Assembly: GCA_035539175.1 (NCBI GenBank)
Contig: DATLIY010000007.1
Span: 186,001 to 250,000 of the forward strand
Length of the DNA stretch: 64,000 bases
Origin: Acidisarcina sp.
GTDB taxonomy: Bacteria > Acidobacteriota > Terriglobia > Terriglobales > Acidobacteriaceae
Reading direction: 5' to 3'
Shown here piece after piece: positions 1 to 9,478 of the stretch. The notes beneath the pieces were generated by a model. That model had not been told where the DNA came from. It searched no databases and worked only from the letters and a program-made list of their open reading frames with translations. A program made the position numbers and the translations under genes. The first letter of the stretch is position 1. Every line of letters starts with the position of its first letter.

Positions 1-838
1 CCACCCTAAGGCCACTGGTCTTTGCTTGCATGGAAAGCCCCTGGGCTAGCGAAATCGCCTGCGCCACGTCGAGTTCGCCATCCTCCTGCATCACATACCC
101 TCCGGGACGGTTGACTGCTCCCAGGACATACACGACCCCCGCTCGTTTCACCATCACCGTGTCACCGGGACGCACCATCACATCTCGAATCGAATCCCCA
201 TTGCTGCCTCGGGAGTATTCGTAGATGTTTGTTGGCGGCTGGCCTGCTGCTACATCAGCATGCTTCACTTCCACTACCTTCCCGGCCGTCTGGGTCTCTC
301 CGCCAGCCATACCAATCACGTCCAGCAAGGTGTGAGGAGCGAGAAGCTCAATCCTCCCTGGGCTTTGAACTTCGCCTAGAACTGTTACCCCGGTCGCCGC
401 GAATTGCTCGATGTTGAGAGTAACTTGAGGATTTGTCAGAATCTCCTGATCGCGAAAACGCTGCTGAAGCTTCTTCTGGGCTTCCGGCATCGTATCTCCC
501 GCCACGTGCAAAACACCCAGGAACGGAAAGCTGATGTTGCCGTCGTTGTCCACGCGAACGCGACCTGACAACTCCGGCTCTCCATACACATCAACACTCA
601 GCAGAAATCCCGGGGCCAGTTTCAGGCTGGAGAAATCGTCCGGAATCGCGGCGAGCGATTGAGGACGGGGAGTCGCTGCACCTCTTCCCTCCTGCATTCC
701 CGTGGCTGTCTTCGCAGGAACCGGACTACTTTGTGCCGTGGCCTGTGACGATTGTGCGAAGGTTATGCCCAGCAGAATCGCACCGCCGACACCCATGCAA
801 ACGATCAACCGATGATAAGAAAAGTCTGGATCATGCAT
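1..838 (-). CDS. Polysaccharide export protein, Wza/SLBB type (C-terminus outside window)
   Basis: Periplasmic/outer-membrane export component for capsule or exopolysaccharide. Reading leftward from ATG at 838, a hydrophobic signal segment (residues about 10-28) is followed by a Pro/Ala-rich spacer. Then comes a polysaccharide-export domain beginning at 'LAPGFLLSVDVYGEPELSG', with the usual internal 'VRVDNDGNISFPFLG'. An SLBB-like domain ('VTVLGEVQSPGRIELLAP') and the beginning of a second one ('VYVLGAVNRPGGYVM') follow. The frame is open to base 1, so the protein is truncated by the window edge. The start overlaps the stop of the Wzc-type gene by 8 bp, so the two are probably translated together; family partners are normally the export channel and its tyrosine kinase. 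Confidence 0.88.
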   Translation of the reverse strand, partial: MHDPDFSYHRLIVCMGVGGAILLGITFAQSSQATAQSSPVPAKTATGMQEGRGAATPRPQSLAAIPDDFSSLKLAPGFLLSVDVYGEPELSGRVRVDNDGNISFPFLGVLHVAGDTMPEAQKKLQQRFRDQEILTNPQVTLNIEQFAATGVTVLGEVQSPGRIELLAPHTLLDVIGMAGGETQTAGKVVEVKHADVAAGQPPTNIYEYSRGSNGDSIRDVMVRPGDTVMVKRAGVVYVLGAVNRPGGYVMQEDGELDVAQAISLAQGLSMQAKTSGLRV

Positions 839-3161
839 TGTAGTAGTCGCCTCCTGCATCGTGACCATACGCTTCGTAATAGTCGACAGATTTCGTATCG
901 ATCCCGTTGAGCACCAGGCCCACCGCCCTGCTGCCACTCGACTCCAACATCTCTGAAAGATGCTGAAGAACTGCGCCGCTTGTTTTTCCTGCTCGGATTA
1001 CGGCGAGAGTCGCATCCAACTTGCCAGCCAGAATCCGTGCATCCGTCACCAGAAGCATCGGCGGACTATCTACAATAATGAGTTCGTACTTCTGGCCCAG
1101 GGAAACCAGTAGTTCATCCAACGCTTTTGAGCTAAGCAGTTCTGCAGGCATGCTGGTGTCTGACCCTGCCGTCAATAGCGACAGAGAAGGCACCGAGGGA
1201 TGCTTGTGCATCGCCTGATCGACAGTCGCTGCACCCGTAAGCACATCGCTCAGTCCAGGCGCATTTGGCACGCTGAAGATATCGTGTAGATGAGGCTTGC
1301 GCATATCCGCATCCACCAGGACCACGTTCTTCCCTGCCTGGGCAAACGCCACGGCAGTGTTATAGGCAACCGTGGTCTTTCCTTCACCAAGAACAGGACT
1401 GGTAACCAGCAGAGAGCGCAGCCGGCCGGCTGCCGACGAAATCATGATGGAAGTACGAAGGGCGCGATACGCTTCCGCACCTACCGACCTGCGATCTGTA
1501 ACCAGCGGACTCGTCTCTGAAGAGATCTTTCCACCACCGCTTCCGTCCGATAACCAGCGAAGCTCCTCTGCGTATGGGATGTTGCCGAGAACTGGAAGCC
1601 GAATACGAGAATTCAGCTGCGTCGCATTATTTACGGTGTCGTCGAAATGCTCGCGTACTAATGCTGAGGAGAGACCAGCAAACAATCCAGCAACCAAACC
1701 AATGGCCAGGTACAGAGGAGGATTGGGCCGCGTCGGTGACGCCGGTGGATTTGCAGGATCCATGATGCCAATATTCGTGGCGCGAAGCCCTGCCTGGATA
1801 TCGACCTCCTTAAGCTTTCCATAGAGCGCGTCATATAACTGACGGCTGGCAGCAGCCTCCTGCGTCAGCACCTGCAACTGTACCGTGCTCGCATTCAGCT
1901 TTCCTGCCTCCCGCTGTGCCTCTTCGAACGCCTGACGAATATCATTTTCATTCTGACGAGCTAACAGAAAGTCATTGCGCGCCCTTGCATTAATCTTCAC
2001 CAACTCTTCCGCAACTTGCTTGTCTAGACTTACCAGTTGATTTTGCGTTTCCAGCATGTGCTGGTTCTTCGCTCCATACTTGGTCGCCATATCTGCATAG
2101 GTAAGCCGCAAGGCAGATTGCTGCTGACGAAGGCTCTGCAGCAGCTCCAGCCCAGATCCTTTTACTGCAACTGCTGCATCAGTATTCGCTGGTAGAGAAG
2201 TGGAAAGACCCGCGACAACCTCTGGATTCTGCGTCTGCGTGAGGTGATAGATGGCTTCCTTCGTCAAGCGGTTGGACTGCGCGGCTGTCAATTCCTGGTT
2301 CAGCACGTCGAGCCTATCCAGCGCCGGAACATGCGTCGAACCACCGCCAGCACCCTGCCCAATGGCCCCGAGCAACATGCTGTTCAGCCCCGTCTGCTGT
2401 TCAAAATCGGCCAACCGGCTTTGTGTCGTTTCGACGTTCTTCTTTAGTTCCGCCAACTGGTTTGCGAGCCATCGATCCGCATCTGCGGTAGCTTGTGTGC
2501 GCGATTGCAAACTTACAAATTCCTTTACGACCGTATTTGAAATATCCGCTGCTAACTTGGGGTCGGGACTCAGGTAGGTCACGGTAATCAGGCGGGTATC
2601 AGGAACATTTTGAACCTGAAGTTTTCTAGAGAAGATCTTGAGAATGCGGTCGCGCGTTGCCGGTGCCTCTTCAAGTGGAAGGCCCTGTTCAGCTTTAATC
2701 CGTGAGTTCGCACCATCCAGAAATCCCAGCAAAGTCGGACGATACGCAAACGGACGATGCTTCTGCAGATCCAGATCCTTGACGACCGCAAGCAGGACGC
2801 TATCACTTCGAAGCATCGCGACGTCTGTGGTAATGTCCGTCTTCAATTCTTCGGTAGAAGGTGAAGCAGGAACCACATTTCGGAGCAGGCTGGTTTGCGA
2901 AGCATCTTCTTTACCAACCTGGATGGTCGCCACGCCGGCATACTGCCGGGAGATCACGAGACATGCTAAGAGCGCCAATAACAAGCCGCACAGACCGCCA
3001 ACCGCGATCACCATCTTCTGCTTCCGCATGACTCGCCAGACACCCTTCAGAGATTCGTCTTCACCCAGGCGAAAGGAAGAGCCTTCGACATATCGTTTCT
3101 CTGCGTCTTGCGGAAGATAGCGTGCAAGTGTTCCTCTCGGTGGTTCCCCTATAAAAGACAT
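831..3161 (-). CDS. Wzc-like chain-length determinant / BY-kinase
   Basis: Inner-membrane co-polymerase that sets polysaccharide chain length and carries a cytoplasmic tyrosine kinase domain. In the 776-residue product a Wzz segment with a first membrane helix (about 60-85) precedes a long coiled-coil region (about 220-440) and a second membrane helix near 500. The ATPase has Walker A 'VLGEGKTT' (about 590-597), Walker A' 'VVLVDADMRK' and Walker B 'IIVDSPP'. The last 17 residues are Tyr-rich (YYEAYGHDAGGDYY), the usual autophosphorylation cluster. The start at 3161 is preferred over an upstream one at 3221 because GGGAGG lies just before it. A sigma-54-type promoter lies upstream at 3233-3248. 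Confidence 0.92.
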   Translation of the reverse strand: MSFIGEPPRGTLARYLPQDAEKRYVEGSSFRLGEDESLKGVWRVMRKQKMVIAVGGLCGLLLALLACLVISRQYAGVATIQVGKEDASQTSLLRNVVPASPSTEELKTDITTDVAMLRSDSVLLAVVKDLDLQKHRPFAYRPTLLGFLDGANSRIKAEQGLPLEEAPATRDRILKIFSRKLQVQNVPDTRLITVTYLSPDPKLAADISNTVVKEFVSLQSRTQATADADRWLANQLAELKKNVETTQSRLADFEQQTGLNSMLLGAIGQGAGGGSTHVPALDRLDVLNQELTAAQSNRLTKEAIYHLTQTQNPEVVAGLSTSLPANTDAAVAVKGSGLELLQSLRQQQSALRLTYADMATKYGAKNQHMLETQNQLVSLDKQVAEELVKINARARNDFLLARQNENDIRQAFEEAQREAGKLNASTVQLQVLTQEAAASRQLYDALYGKLKEVDIQAGLRATNIGIMDPANPPASPTRPNPPLYLAIGLVAGLFAGLSSALVREHFDDTVNNATQLNSRIRLPVLGNIPYAEELRWLSDGSGGGKISSETSPLVTDRRSVGAEAYRALRTSIMISSAAGRLRSLLVTSPVLGEGKTTVAYNTAVAFAQAGKNVVLVDADMRKPHLHDIFSVPNAPGLSDVLTGAATVDQAMHKHPSVPSLSLLTAGSDTSMPAELLSSKALDELLVSLGQKYELIIVDSPPMLLVTDARILAGKLDATLAVIRAGKTSGAVLQHLSEMLESSGSRAVGLVLNGIDTKSVDYYEAYGHDAGGDYYNA

Positions 3162-3232
3162 TGCTTCGAATCCTCCCTGAATCAGACTTAGCGTGGCCCG
3201 AATGACCGCCTTCACCTTCATCTATAAACCGC

Positions 3233-3248
3233 TGCAATTCAATTACCA
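3233..3248 (-). promoter_or_regulatory. Candidate sigma-54 promoter (-24/-12) before the Wzc gene
   Basis: On the minus strand the sequence reads TGGTAATTGAATTGCA: GG and GC separated by exactly 10 bases, with the TTGCA of the -12 box intact. The expected start of transcription is about 3222, giving a leader of about 60 bases to the ATG at 3161. Three similar elements occur at the Tad locus in this window. Confidence 0.55.
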
Positions 3249-3361
3249 GAAGCATGCAATACACTGCGCAGACTACCGCGGATTCCTTGTAACTATCCGC
3301 CGTCACTTCGGGACAACTTGTATAGGCTCTCCCCCTGGAATCACATTCATGATTCCTCAAC

Positions 3362-4582
3362 TTATGGGACCGTTCTCTCCTCGAGTGAAACGGCGGTAGA
3401 GAGCGGAGAATCTCTCTCGTTCAAAGGAAGAACCCCGCGATAGATATCTAAGAGCAAGTTGACATTTCTGCTCCCCGTATAGTCGGACTCATACTTGTGT
3501 CGAGCACCGCATCGCATATCTGGAAGTGCGTTTCTCGATTCAAGCTCTCGAATTCGCTCGAGTAAAGCGCTCGAATTATTGCTTTCGAAGAGAACACCAC
3601 TTACACCGTCCTCGATCATCTCCGGATAAGTTCCCATCCGGGAGGCAATCACCGGAGTACCCACTGCCATGGCTTCAATCACGACTCGCGGCATGCCCTC
3701 ATACCACAACGAGGGACATAGAATCGCTTTGGCCGATCCCATCATCTGCAGAACCTCGTCGCCACTCTTGCTTCCCAGCCACGCAACATTGGTAAGGTTC
3801 GCGGCTGCTTCCCTCACCTCGTCTTGCAACGGGCCAGAACCAAGTATCCGCAACACAGGTAAGTCAGGACCGTTTTTCCAGCATTGGAGAAGTGTGCGTA
3901 TTCCTTTCTCTTCCGTCAGCCTCCCCACGAAGAGATAGTAGCCTCCTCCGCCTGCCTGGAAGCCTGGGTCTGGATCGATAAAGTTCGGCTTCACAACAAT
4001 CTTCTGCTCCGGCAAACCACCCTCGACAAGCTTGTTCTTTGCGAAGCATGAGAGTGCGATAAATCTGTCGACTGCGTGGTGCCACGTACCCGCACTCCAA
4101 TGTGCCAGCATTGCCGCGGTTGCGATGGCACTTCCCGCATGGCTGCCGCGATAGCATTTATGGATTACCCCGGAGGGGCGCAACCGGCTGCCAATACAGT
4201 CCTCACACACTCCCCCGTTGCGAAACAGCGTCGCACCCACGCACAGAAGTCGGTAGTTATGCAGCGTGTTCACAACTGGAATTCCAGCGCGTTTGCAGGT
4301 CCAGAAGATAGCGGGTGACAGAGTTGGAAACCAGTTATGAACATGAACGACGTCTGGTTTCCATCGCGCCAGAGCAGCGGAAACGCGTCCCTGACTGCGC
4401 ACTCCATAGAAGGCCGAGATAGACGCAGTAAGCTTTCCGTGGAGCCCGGCAATTGCGTCGTTATCTTCTATCAGAGTCTCTACTTCAACACCATGTGCCG
4501 CCAGAAGATTGGCCTCTGACGATACGACGGCGTCCTCTCCCCCTCGTTGTTGATACCGGTTATGAAGAATCAACACTCTCAT
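3362..4582 (-). CDS. Glycosyltransferase family 4 (GT-B)
   Basis: Cytoplasmic glycosyltransferase that adds a sugar from a nucleotide donor to the growing lipid-linked repeat unit. The N-terminus 'MRVLILHNRYQQRGGEDAV' is a typical GT4 start. The C-terminal Rossmann half has 'LFVGRLTEEKGI' and the donor-binding stretch 'CPSLWYEGMPRVVIEAMA' with the E-x7-E type motif. The chosen ATG at 4582 matches the family N-terminus; a GTG at 4648 would overlap the upstream stop as GTGA and add 22 residues, so coupling with that gene is possible. Acceptor and sugar cannot be told from sequence. Confidence 0.88.
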   Translation of the reverse strand: MRVLILHNRYQQRGGEDAVVSSEANLLAAHGVEVETLIEDNDAIAGLHGKLTASISAFYGVRSQGRVSAALARWKPDVVHVHNWFPTLSPAIFWTCKRAGIPVVNTLHNYRLLCVGATLFRNGGVCEDCIGSRLRPSGVIHKCYRGSHAGSAIATAAMLAHWSAGTWHHAVDRFIALSCFAKNKLVEGGLPEQKIVVKPNFIDPDPGFQAGGGGYYLFVGRLTEEKGIRTLLQCWKNGPDLPVLRILGSGPLQDEVREAAANLTNVAWLGSKSGDEVLQMMGSAKAILCPSLWYEGMPRVVIEAMAVGTPVIASRMGTYPEMIEDGVSGVLFESNNSSALLERIRELESRNALPDMRCGARHKYESDYTGSRNVNLLLDIYRGVLPLNERDSPLSTAVSLEERTVP

Positions 4583-4644
4583 CGTGATCTCTGGCCAAAC
4601 CTTCGCACGCGTGAAGGTGCCGTATTCAAATTGGCGGCCTGACC

Positions 4645-6117
4645 TCACACACCTTTCGCGGCATAAACAAGCGTATGCAGCAGGATTGCGATATCCAGAA
4701 GCAGAGTGCGGTTCTGAATGTAATAGAGGTCGTATTCAATCGACTCGTGGATGGCGTACTGTCGATCTGCGCTGAGCTGCCAGAGCCCTGTGATTCCTTG
4801 AGGAACAGTCAAGCGAGTCATCTCGACCGGACCATAGCCTTCGGTGATGAACGGCATCTCCGGCCGCGGCCCCACCAGGGACATGTCTCCCTTGAGCACA
4901 TTGATTAGCTGAGGAATCTCATCGAGACTGCTCCTTCGCAGAAAGCGCCCCATGCGCGTAATACGCGGATCCGCCTGGTGTGCCGGCGAGCAGGCATACT
5001 TTGGCGCGTCCACCTTCATGCTGCGAAACTTCAAGATCTCGAACAGATCGCCGTCGCGGCCAACCCGGCTTTGCCGGAAGAAGATTGGCCCCTTGGATTC
5101 CAACCGGATAAGAAGCGCAAGAATGCCCCACACCGGTGCGCTCACCAAAATCAGTACCGCGGAAAGCAAAATATCCAGGCTCCGCTTCGCCACGTGATAG
5201 GCCACGCCAGGCCCCTTCAACAGCGAGGTCGCCACTAACAGTCCGTCCATCTCCCAGACCCACATCGGCGACTTCTCCGCGAGTGCCTGATGATTGCCTA
5301 CAAAGGATATGGTGCAGTTTGCCTCGCGCGCCGCATCCCGCACGGTGGCGAGATTCCGGTCCGATATATCGGGATCGCAGACGAAGATATCCTCAACTGC
5401 CAATCGCTCCAGCATCTCCGCGGTAACGGTTTCGTGGAAGACCGGTTTGCTATCCCGCTCATAGTAGTCGTTGCTGAAGATGGAATAGCTCCCATCGCCA
5501 TCGCTGGATACGAAGCCTATAGGATCTATACCGAGATTGGGAGAATGGATGGCTCCTGTGAAGAATCGGCGAGCTGTACGTTTCGATCCGTAGATAAGCG
5601 TACGTCGCTTGGGAAAGGCAGGGCTGCAATAATTTCTGACAATATCCTGCAGCCAGAGGCGACCACCAATCAGTGTTCCGGTGCTCACGACCCAGACGCT
5701 CAACACCGTCATTCGCGGCACAGGATAGCGCGCCAGCACTAGCCCTGCGACGCAGATCATGATCGCTTTGATCGACGTGCGCAGCAGGATTTCGGTCTCT
5801 TTTACATGTAGCAGGCTCGAAACAGGCTGATACGCGCCGGTTCCCTGCAGCAGCGAGAGAAACAACACCGCGTAAAGTATCCCGCCTGCAATAAGCTGAT
5901 CCAAAGTTACAGCAAAGGCGTGAGAGCGCTGTAGAAAGTGACCGAGCATTCCGCCTATGACAGCGCCAACGGCCAACAGCAGAAAATCGCATGCCACCTC
6001 AACAATGGGCAGAGAGAGCGTTGAAAGACCGGAAGGGCGACTACGCACTTCAAGAGTGGCTGGATATCTGCCCGCAAGACTTTCATGCGGTTGTGGGGGA
6101 ATTGCGTCCGTACTCAT
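4645..6117 (-). CDS. Undecaprenyl-phosphate sugar phosphotransferase (WbaP/exopolysaccharide initiating transferase)
   Basis: Starts the polysaccharide repeat unit by moving a sugar-1-phosphate to undecaprenyl phosphate. The 490-residue protein has four predicted membrane helices in the first 150 residues and a CoA-binding-like middle domain ('RRTLIYGSKRTARRFF'). A fifth membrane segment leads into the bacterial sugar transferase domain ('KRSLDILLSAVLILVSAPVW', 'GPIFFRQSRVGRDGDLFEIL', 'KFRSM', 'SLVGPRPEMP'). The ATG at 6117 follows TTGGAGACC, a good ribosome site, so an upstream start at 6159 is unlikely. It is the first gene of the leftward EPS operon. Confidence 0.92.
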   Translation of the reverse strand: MSTDAIPPQPHESLAGRYPATLEVRSRPSGLSTLSLPIVEVACDFLLLAVGAVIGGMLGHFLQRSHAFAVTLDQLIAGGILYAVLFLSLLQGTGAYQPVSSLLHVKETEILLRTSIKAIMICVAGLVLARYPVPRMTVLSVWVVSTGTLIGGRLWLQDIVRNYCSPAFPKRRTLIYGSKRTARRFFTGAIHSPNLGIDPIGFVSSDGDGSYSIFSNDYYERDSKPVFHETVTAEMLERLAVEDIFVCDPDISDRNLATVRDAAREANCTISFVGNHQALAEKSPMWVWEMDGLLVATSLLKGPGVAYHVAKRSLDILLSAVLILVSAPVWGILALLIRLESKGPIFFRQSRVGRDGDLFEILKFRSMKVDAPKYACSPAHQADPRITRMGRFLRRSSLDEIPQLINVLKGDMSLVGPRPEMPFITEGYGPVEMTRLTVPQGITGLWQLSADRQYAIHESIEYDLYYIQNRTLLLDIAILLHTLVYAAKGV

Positions 6118-6702
6118 AAACGTGGTCTCCAAGCCAATGAATCCGCGGGGAAGCGGCACAACTTGTACGCAAATGAGTCAAGCAACCAAACGGTAGGATG
6201 CAGAAAATGGGAACCTTGCCATGCAAGCGCCCTAGATTGGTCCAATTAATCTTTCACGAATCATTAAGCCAGCAATAATCTTGCGTTATTTTTGTTACGC
6301 AGACTGGTGGATGCGTAATCATCCTTTACGGACTTTAGTAACCCTTCGAATCGTCCTCTAAGTTCGGGTGATCGTCCTATCCCTCGGGAACACATGGAAT
6401 TATGGGGCCCCGGCGATCTATGCAATCTTTCGAATGGAGTACGCATTGTTTTGCATACCTCACAAACAGCCTTTTCACCCTTCCCAGTTATGTAATCGAA
6501 TTCATCACTGGGATTCTTTCCGGGAAGAACCTCGGTCATGGAAACGTGGAACCGTAGGATGCTGAAGCAACAGGAACTTTTGCAGTTACAGTTCGACCAT
6601 CGTTGCATCTATGCATAGCATGAGGCCTCGGTCCATACAGCGCACGAACTTTAGCAAGTGCATGTTCGTTGCCATCTCCAATTACTGGATAGGTGCCAAG
6701 AT
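6118..6702. other. Divergent intergenic region with a dyad at 6295-6318
   Basis: No gene is convincing in these 585 bases between the leftward sugar transferase and the rightward glycoside hydrolase, so it should hold both promoters. The clearest structure is a perfect inverted repeat TTACGCA-N10-TGCGTAA (6295-6318) inside an AT-rich stretch, of the size bound by a dimeric regulator. No known riboswitch was recognised. Confidence 0.4.
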
Positions 6703-7965
6703 ATGAAACCACTCCAAAGACTGATGACCTATGGTCTTTCGCTTTCATGCGGTTTGCTGCTCGTGATGACGATGCCGGACTTGCGTGAAGGCAAACCCGC
6801 ATCTGCAACAGTGCAGGCAAGCACGAATCTGCAGCCAATAGTCTTCACGCCGCAATTCGTGGGGATGCACGTTTTATCCCCCACCCGTCACTGGCCCACC
6901 ATACCCTTCGGCGCGTTACGCCCTACGGGAACCTCCTGGCCCTACGTTGAACCCTCCAAAGGTAAATATGACTGGCATGGGTTGGACTCCTATGTATCCG
7001 TCGCGCAGTCTCATGGCGTGGAGCTCGACTACCTCTTCCTGAATACTCCGCAGTGGGCCAGCACCCGGCCAAATGAACGTTGCACTCGAGGTCCCGTCGG
7101 CTGCGCAGCGCCACCCAATCCAGCGGACTGGGAGGAGTTTGTAACTGCGTTGGTGACGCGCTACAAAGGACGCATCTCGAGCTATGAGCTATGGAATGAA
7201 CCCAATGCTCCGGGCTATTGGACCGGAACTCCGGCTCAGATGGTCGATATGGCTGCCCGAGCCTATCGCATCATCAAGTCCATTGATCCCCACGCAATTG
7301 TCGTAAGCCCCTCGCCTTCTTCCTCTGGCTGGCCTCAGCCGCACGACGTCTGGATGGACCAGTATCTAGCCGCAGGCGGCGCCAAGTATGCCGATGTTAT
7401 TGCCTGGCATGGCTACGCCGGCCGTAATGACAGACCCGCGCTTCCTCCCGAAGATCTCGCCAGACAGATCGCTGTCCTGCATTCCGTCCTCGCGAAGCAT
7501 CATGTGAACTTGCCTGTCTGGAATACAGAAGGCGGATGGGGCAGGAACACCCAACTTCCAGATCCAGACCAGCAGGCCTCGTTTCTGGTCAAGTGGTATC
7601 TCATACAGTTCACCAACGGCATCGCTCGGGCTTATTGGTATCAATGGGATGGCCCTGAATGGGGCACCCTATGGAGAGAAGGCTCTGGAGTGACCCCTGC
7701 CGGAACGGCCCTGGGGCAGGTCCGCAACTGGCTGCAGGATGTAACTGCCGCCAGCCCCTGCCAGCAGCAGAACAACGCCGTCTGGGCTTGCGACCTGATG
7801 AAAGGCGATGCCCACTATCGCGTCATGTGGAATGCCGCCGGAACGACTTCCTATTCAGACGCCCAGGGATTTCGATCCGCAGTCGACCTGGATGGCACTC
7901 AACATCCAATCGAAGGCAAGTCCATCACTGTAGGGACTCGGCCAACTTTCTTCCGCATGAATTGA
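6703..7965 (+). CDS. Secreted glycoside hydrolase, GH39/PslG-like
   Basis: Probable exported endo-glycosidase that trims or releases the exopolysaccharide made by the adjacent genes. Residues 1-24 form a signal peptide (GLSLSCGLLLVMTMP). The TIM-barrel shows the acid/base pair in 'YELWNEPNAPGYW' (Glu166) and a likely nucleophile in 'VWNTEGGWG' (Glu276), the spacing expected of clan GH-A. ATG at 6703 is chosen because it begins directly before the signal peptide; a GTG at 6658 is possible. It is divergent from the EPS operon. The substrate is inferred from context only; GH5 or GH39 membership would need a profile search. Confidence 0.8.
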   Translation: MKPLQRLMTYGLSLSCGLLLVMTMPDLREGKPASATVQASTNLQPIVFTPQFVGMHVLSPTRHWPTIPFGALRPTGTSWPYVEPSKGKYDWHGLDSYVSVAQSHGVELDYLFLNTPQWASTRPNERCTRGPVGCAAPPNPADWEEFVTALVTRYKGRISSYELWNEPNAPGYWTGTPAQMVDMAARAYRIIKSIDPHAIVVSPSPSSSGWPQPHDVWMDQYLAAGGAKYADVIAWHGYAGRNDRPALPPEDLARQIAVLHSVLAKHHVNLPVWNTEGGWGRNTQLPDPDQQASFLVKWYLIQFTNGIARAYWYQWDGPEWGTLWREGSGVTPAGTALGQVRNWLQDVTAASPCQQQNNAVWACDLMKGDAHYRVMWNAAGTTSYSDAQGFRSAVDLDGTQHPIEGKSITVGTRPTFFRMN

Positions 7966-8114
7966 ATGCGAGATAATTCCCTTTTCCGAATCGTGGCCGG
8001 TGCCATGGTTCACGCTGTCGGCTCTCTCGTTTGGCCGACGTTACGTCATAAATCACCTTGGTGTTGTGTTGCGTCTGGATCAATCGGGGAACGGGGGATA
8101 CAATCACAACCAAC

Positions 8115-8390
8115 ATGTTGCGATGGCTACAAATCGTCACGACGCTCGTGCTCCTGGTCTGCGTGCTGGCCATCTGCATTGCGCCGCTTGTCGATCTTCC
8201 CTACGCAAACCTCAGGTCGTATCAGATGGTCGTCCTGATGATGGTATGGCTGATTGCAACCGCATCCCTGGCCACCTCATCCGCGCTGGAACCGCTGCTG
8301 GCAAGGTGGCCCGTCTTCCTCAATAACCCGTCGCCTGGCTGGCCTTTCCTTGCGCTCCCCATCGAAAGAAGCTGCATGCTGCAATGCTAA
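8115..8390 (+). CDS. Small two-helix membrane protein, unknown function
   Basis: A 91-residue frame beginning MLRWLQIVTTLVLL has two clear hydrophobic segments (about 5-27 and 36-58) and a short polar tail ending in Cys. The ribosome site is weak, so the start is uncertain; the frame stays open upstream to 8058. It sits between the glycoside hydrolase and the radical SAM gene on the same strand. The family was not recognised. Confidence 0.42.
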   Translation: MLRWLQIVTTLVLLVCVLAICIAPLVDLPYANLRSYQMVVLMMVWLIATASLATSSALEPLLARWPVFLNNPSPGWPFLALPIERSCMLQC

Positions 8391-8479
8391 GTAGCAATTG
8401 ACGTTAGGTTCTTCTCCCCGGTCTCGGAAAGTCCTGATTTCGAACGCTTCACGGTCGTCGCGCTATGCGGGGTAGTCAA

Positions 8480-9478
8480 ATGAAAGATTCAGTACTCAAG
8501 GCATGGTCCTCCACTCTGGCGGGCCGACGCCCGTCGCTCTCCATTGAAATCACTCGCGAGTGTCCGCTTCGCTGTCCGGGATGCTATGCCTTCGATCCAG
8601 CGCATCTCGGCGGCGGCGGCATCACCCTTCGCCAGTTAGCTGATTACAAGGAGGATGCTTTAGTTCAGGGCATTCTGCGCCTGGTCGATTTCCACCGCCC
8701 TCTCCACGTTTCTCTCGTCGGTGGAGACCCATTGGTGCGCTACCGGGAACTCGAGGTTCTGCTGCCGCAGCTCGTGGCACGCGGAATTTTTGTGCAGGTT
8801 GTTACCAGCGCATTTCGCCCCATCCCCAGCCATTGGGCGAGCTTTCCGCGCTTTAATCTCGTTGTCTCCGTCGATGGGCTGCAGCCCGAGCACGATGAGC
8901 GTCGGAAACCTGCTACGTATGAACGAATTCTGAAAAATCTTCAGGGCAGCGTCAAAGCGACGATCCACTGCACCATCACCGGCCAGATGACGGCTAAGCC
9001 CAACTATCTGGAGCAGTTCCTCCGCTACTGGAGCCAGAGGCCCGAGGCCCGCAAAGTATGGATGAGCATCTTTACTCCACAACAAGGCGCTGTTGGACCT
9101 GAGATCCTGAGCCCGCAAGCGCGCAGTGAGGTCATTGCCGAACTTCGGCGCCTACGGCCGCTGTATCCCATTCTCGATATGCGCGAATCCTTGATCCGCG
9201 AGCTAGAGCATCCGCCTCGCTCCCCTGCTGAGTGCATCTTCGCACGCACCACAGAGACGATCTCCGCTGATCTCAAGACACGCATCTCCCCCTGCCAGTT
9301 CGGTGGCAATCCGGATTGCTCGCAATGCGGATGTATTGCTTCCATGGGACTCGCCGCCATTGGCCATTACAAGGTCGTTGGTCCCCTCACCGCAGGTCAT
9401 CTGTATACTGCTTCCGAATTTGTTGGAAAAGGTGTGAGAATGCTGATGAACAAGCCGAAGGAGACTGCTGCCCGATGA
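8480..9478 (+). CDS. Radical SAM protein with C-terminal Cys cluster
   Basis: Cleaves S-adenosylmethionine to start a radical reaction on an unknown substrate. The [4Fe-4S] motif C-x3-C-x2-C is at Cys28, Cys32 and Cys35 ('ECPLRCPGCY'), followed by 'HVSLVGGDPLVRY' (the GGE-like motif, here GGD) and 'LVVSVDGLQPEHDERR'. Near the end 'CQFGGNPDCSQCGC' looks like a SPASM-type auxiliary cluster. ATG 8480 follows GCGGGGTAG; ATG 8465 is an alternative. The stop overlaps the start of the aldolase gene as ATGA, so both products probably act in one pathway. Confidence 0.85.
   Translation: MKDSVLKAWSSTLAGRRPSLSIEITRECPLRCPGCYAFDPAHLGGGGITLRQLADYKEDALVQGILRLVDFHRPLHVSLVGGDPLVRYRELEVLLPQLVARGIFVQVVTSAFRPIPSHWASFPRFNLVVSVDGLQPEHDERRKPATYERILKNLQGSVKATIHCTITGQMTAKPNYLEQFLRYWSQRPEARKVWMSIFTPQQGAVGPEILSPQARSEVIAELRRLRPLYPILDMRESLIRELEHPPRSPAECIFARTTETISADLKTRISPCQFGGNPDCSQCGCIASMGLAAIGHYKVVGPLTAGHLYTASEFVGKGVRMLMNKPKETAAR

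Noticed and set aside
6160-6702. c-di-GMP or other riboswitch before the EPS genes
   Set aside because: No conserved riboswitch core could be matched by eye.
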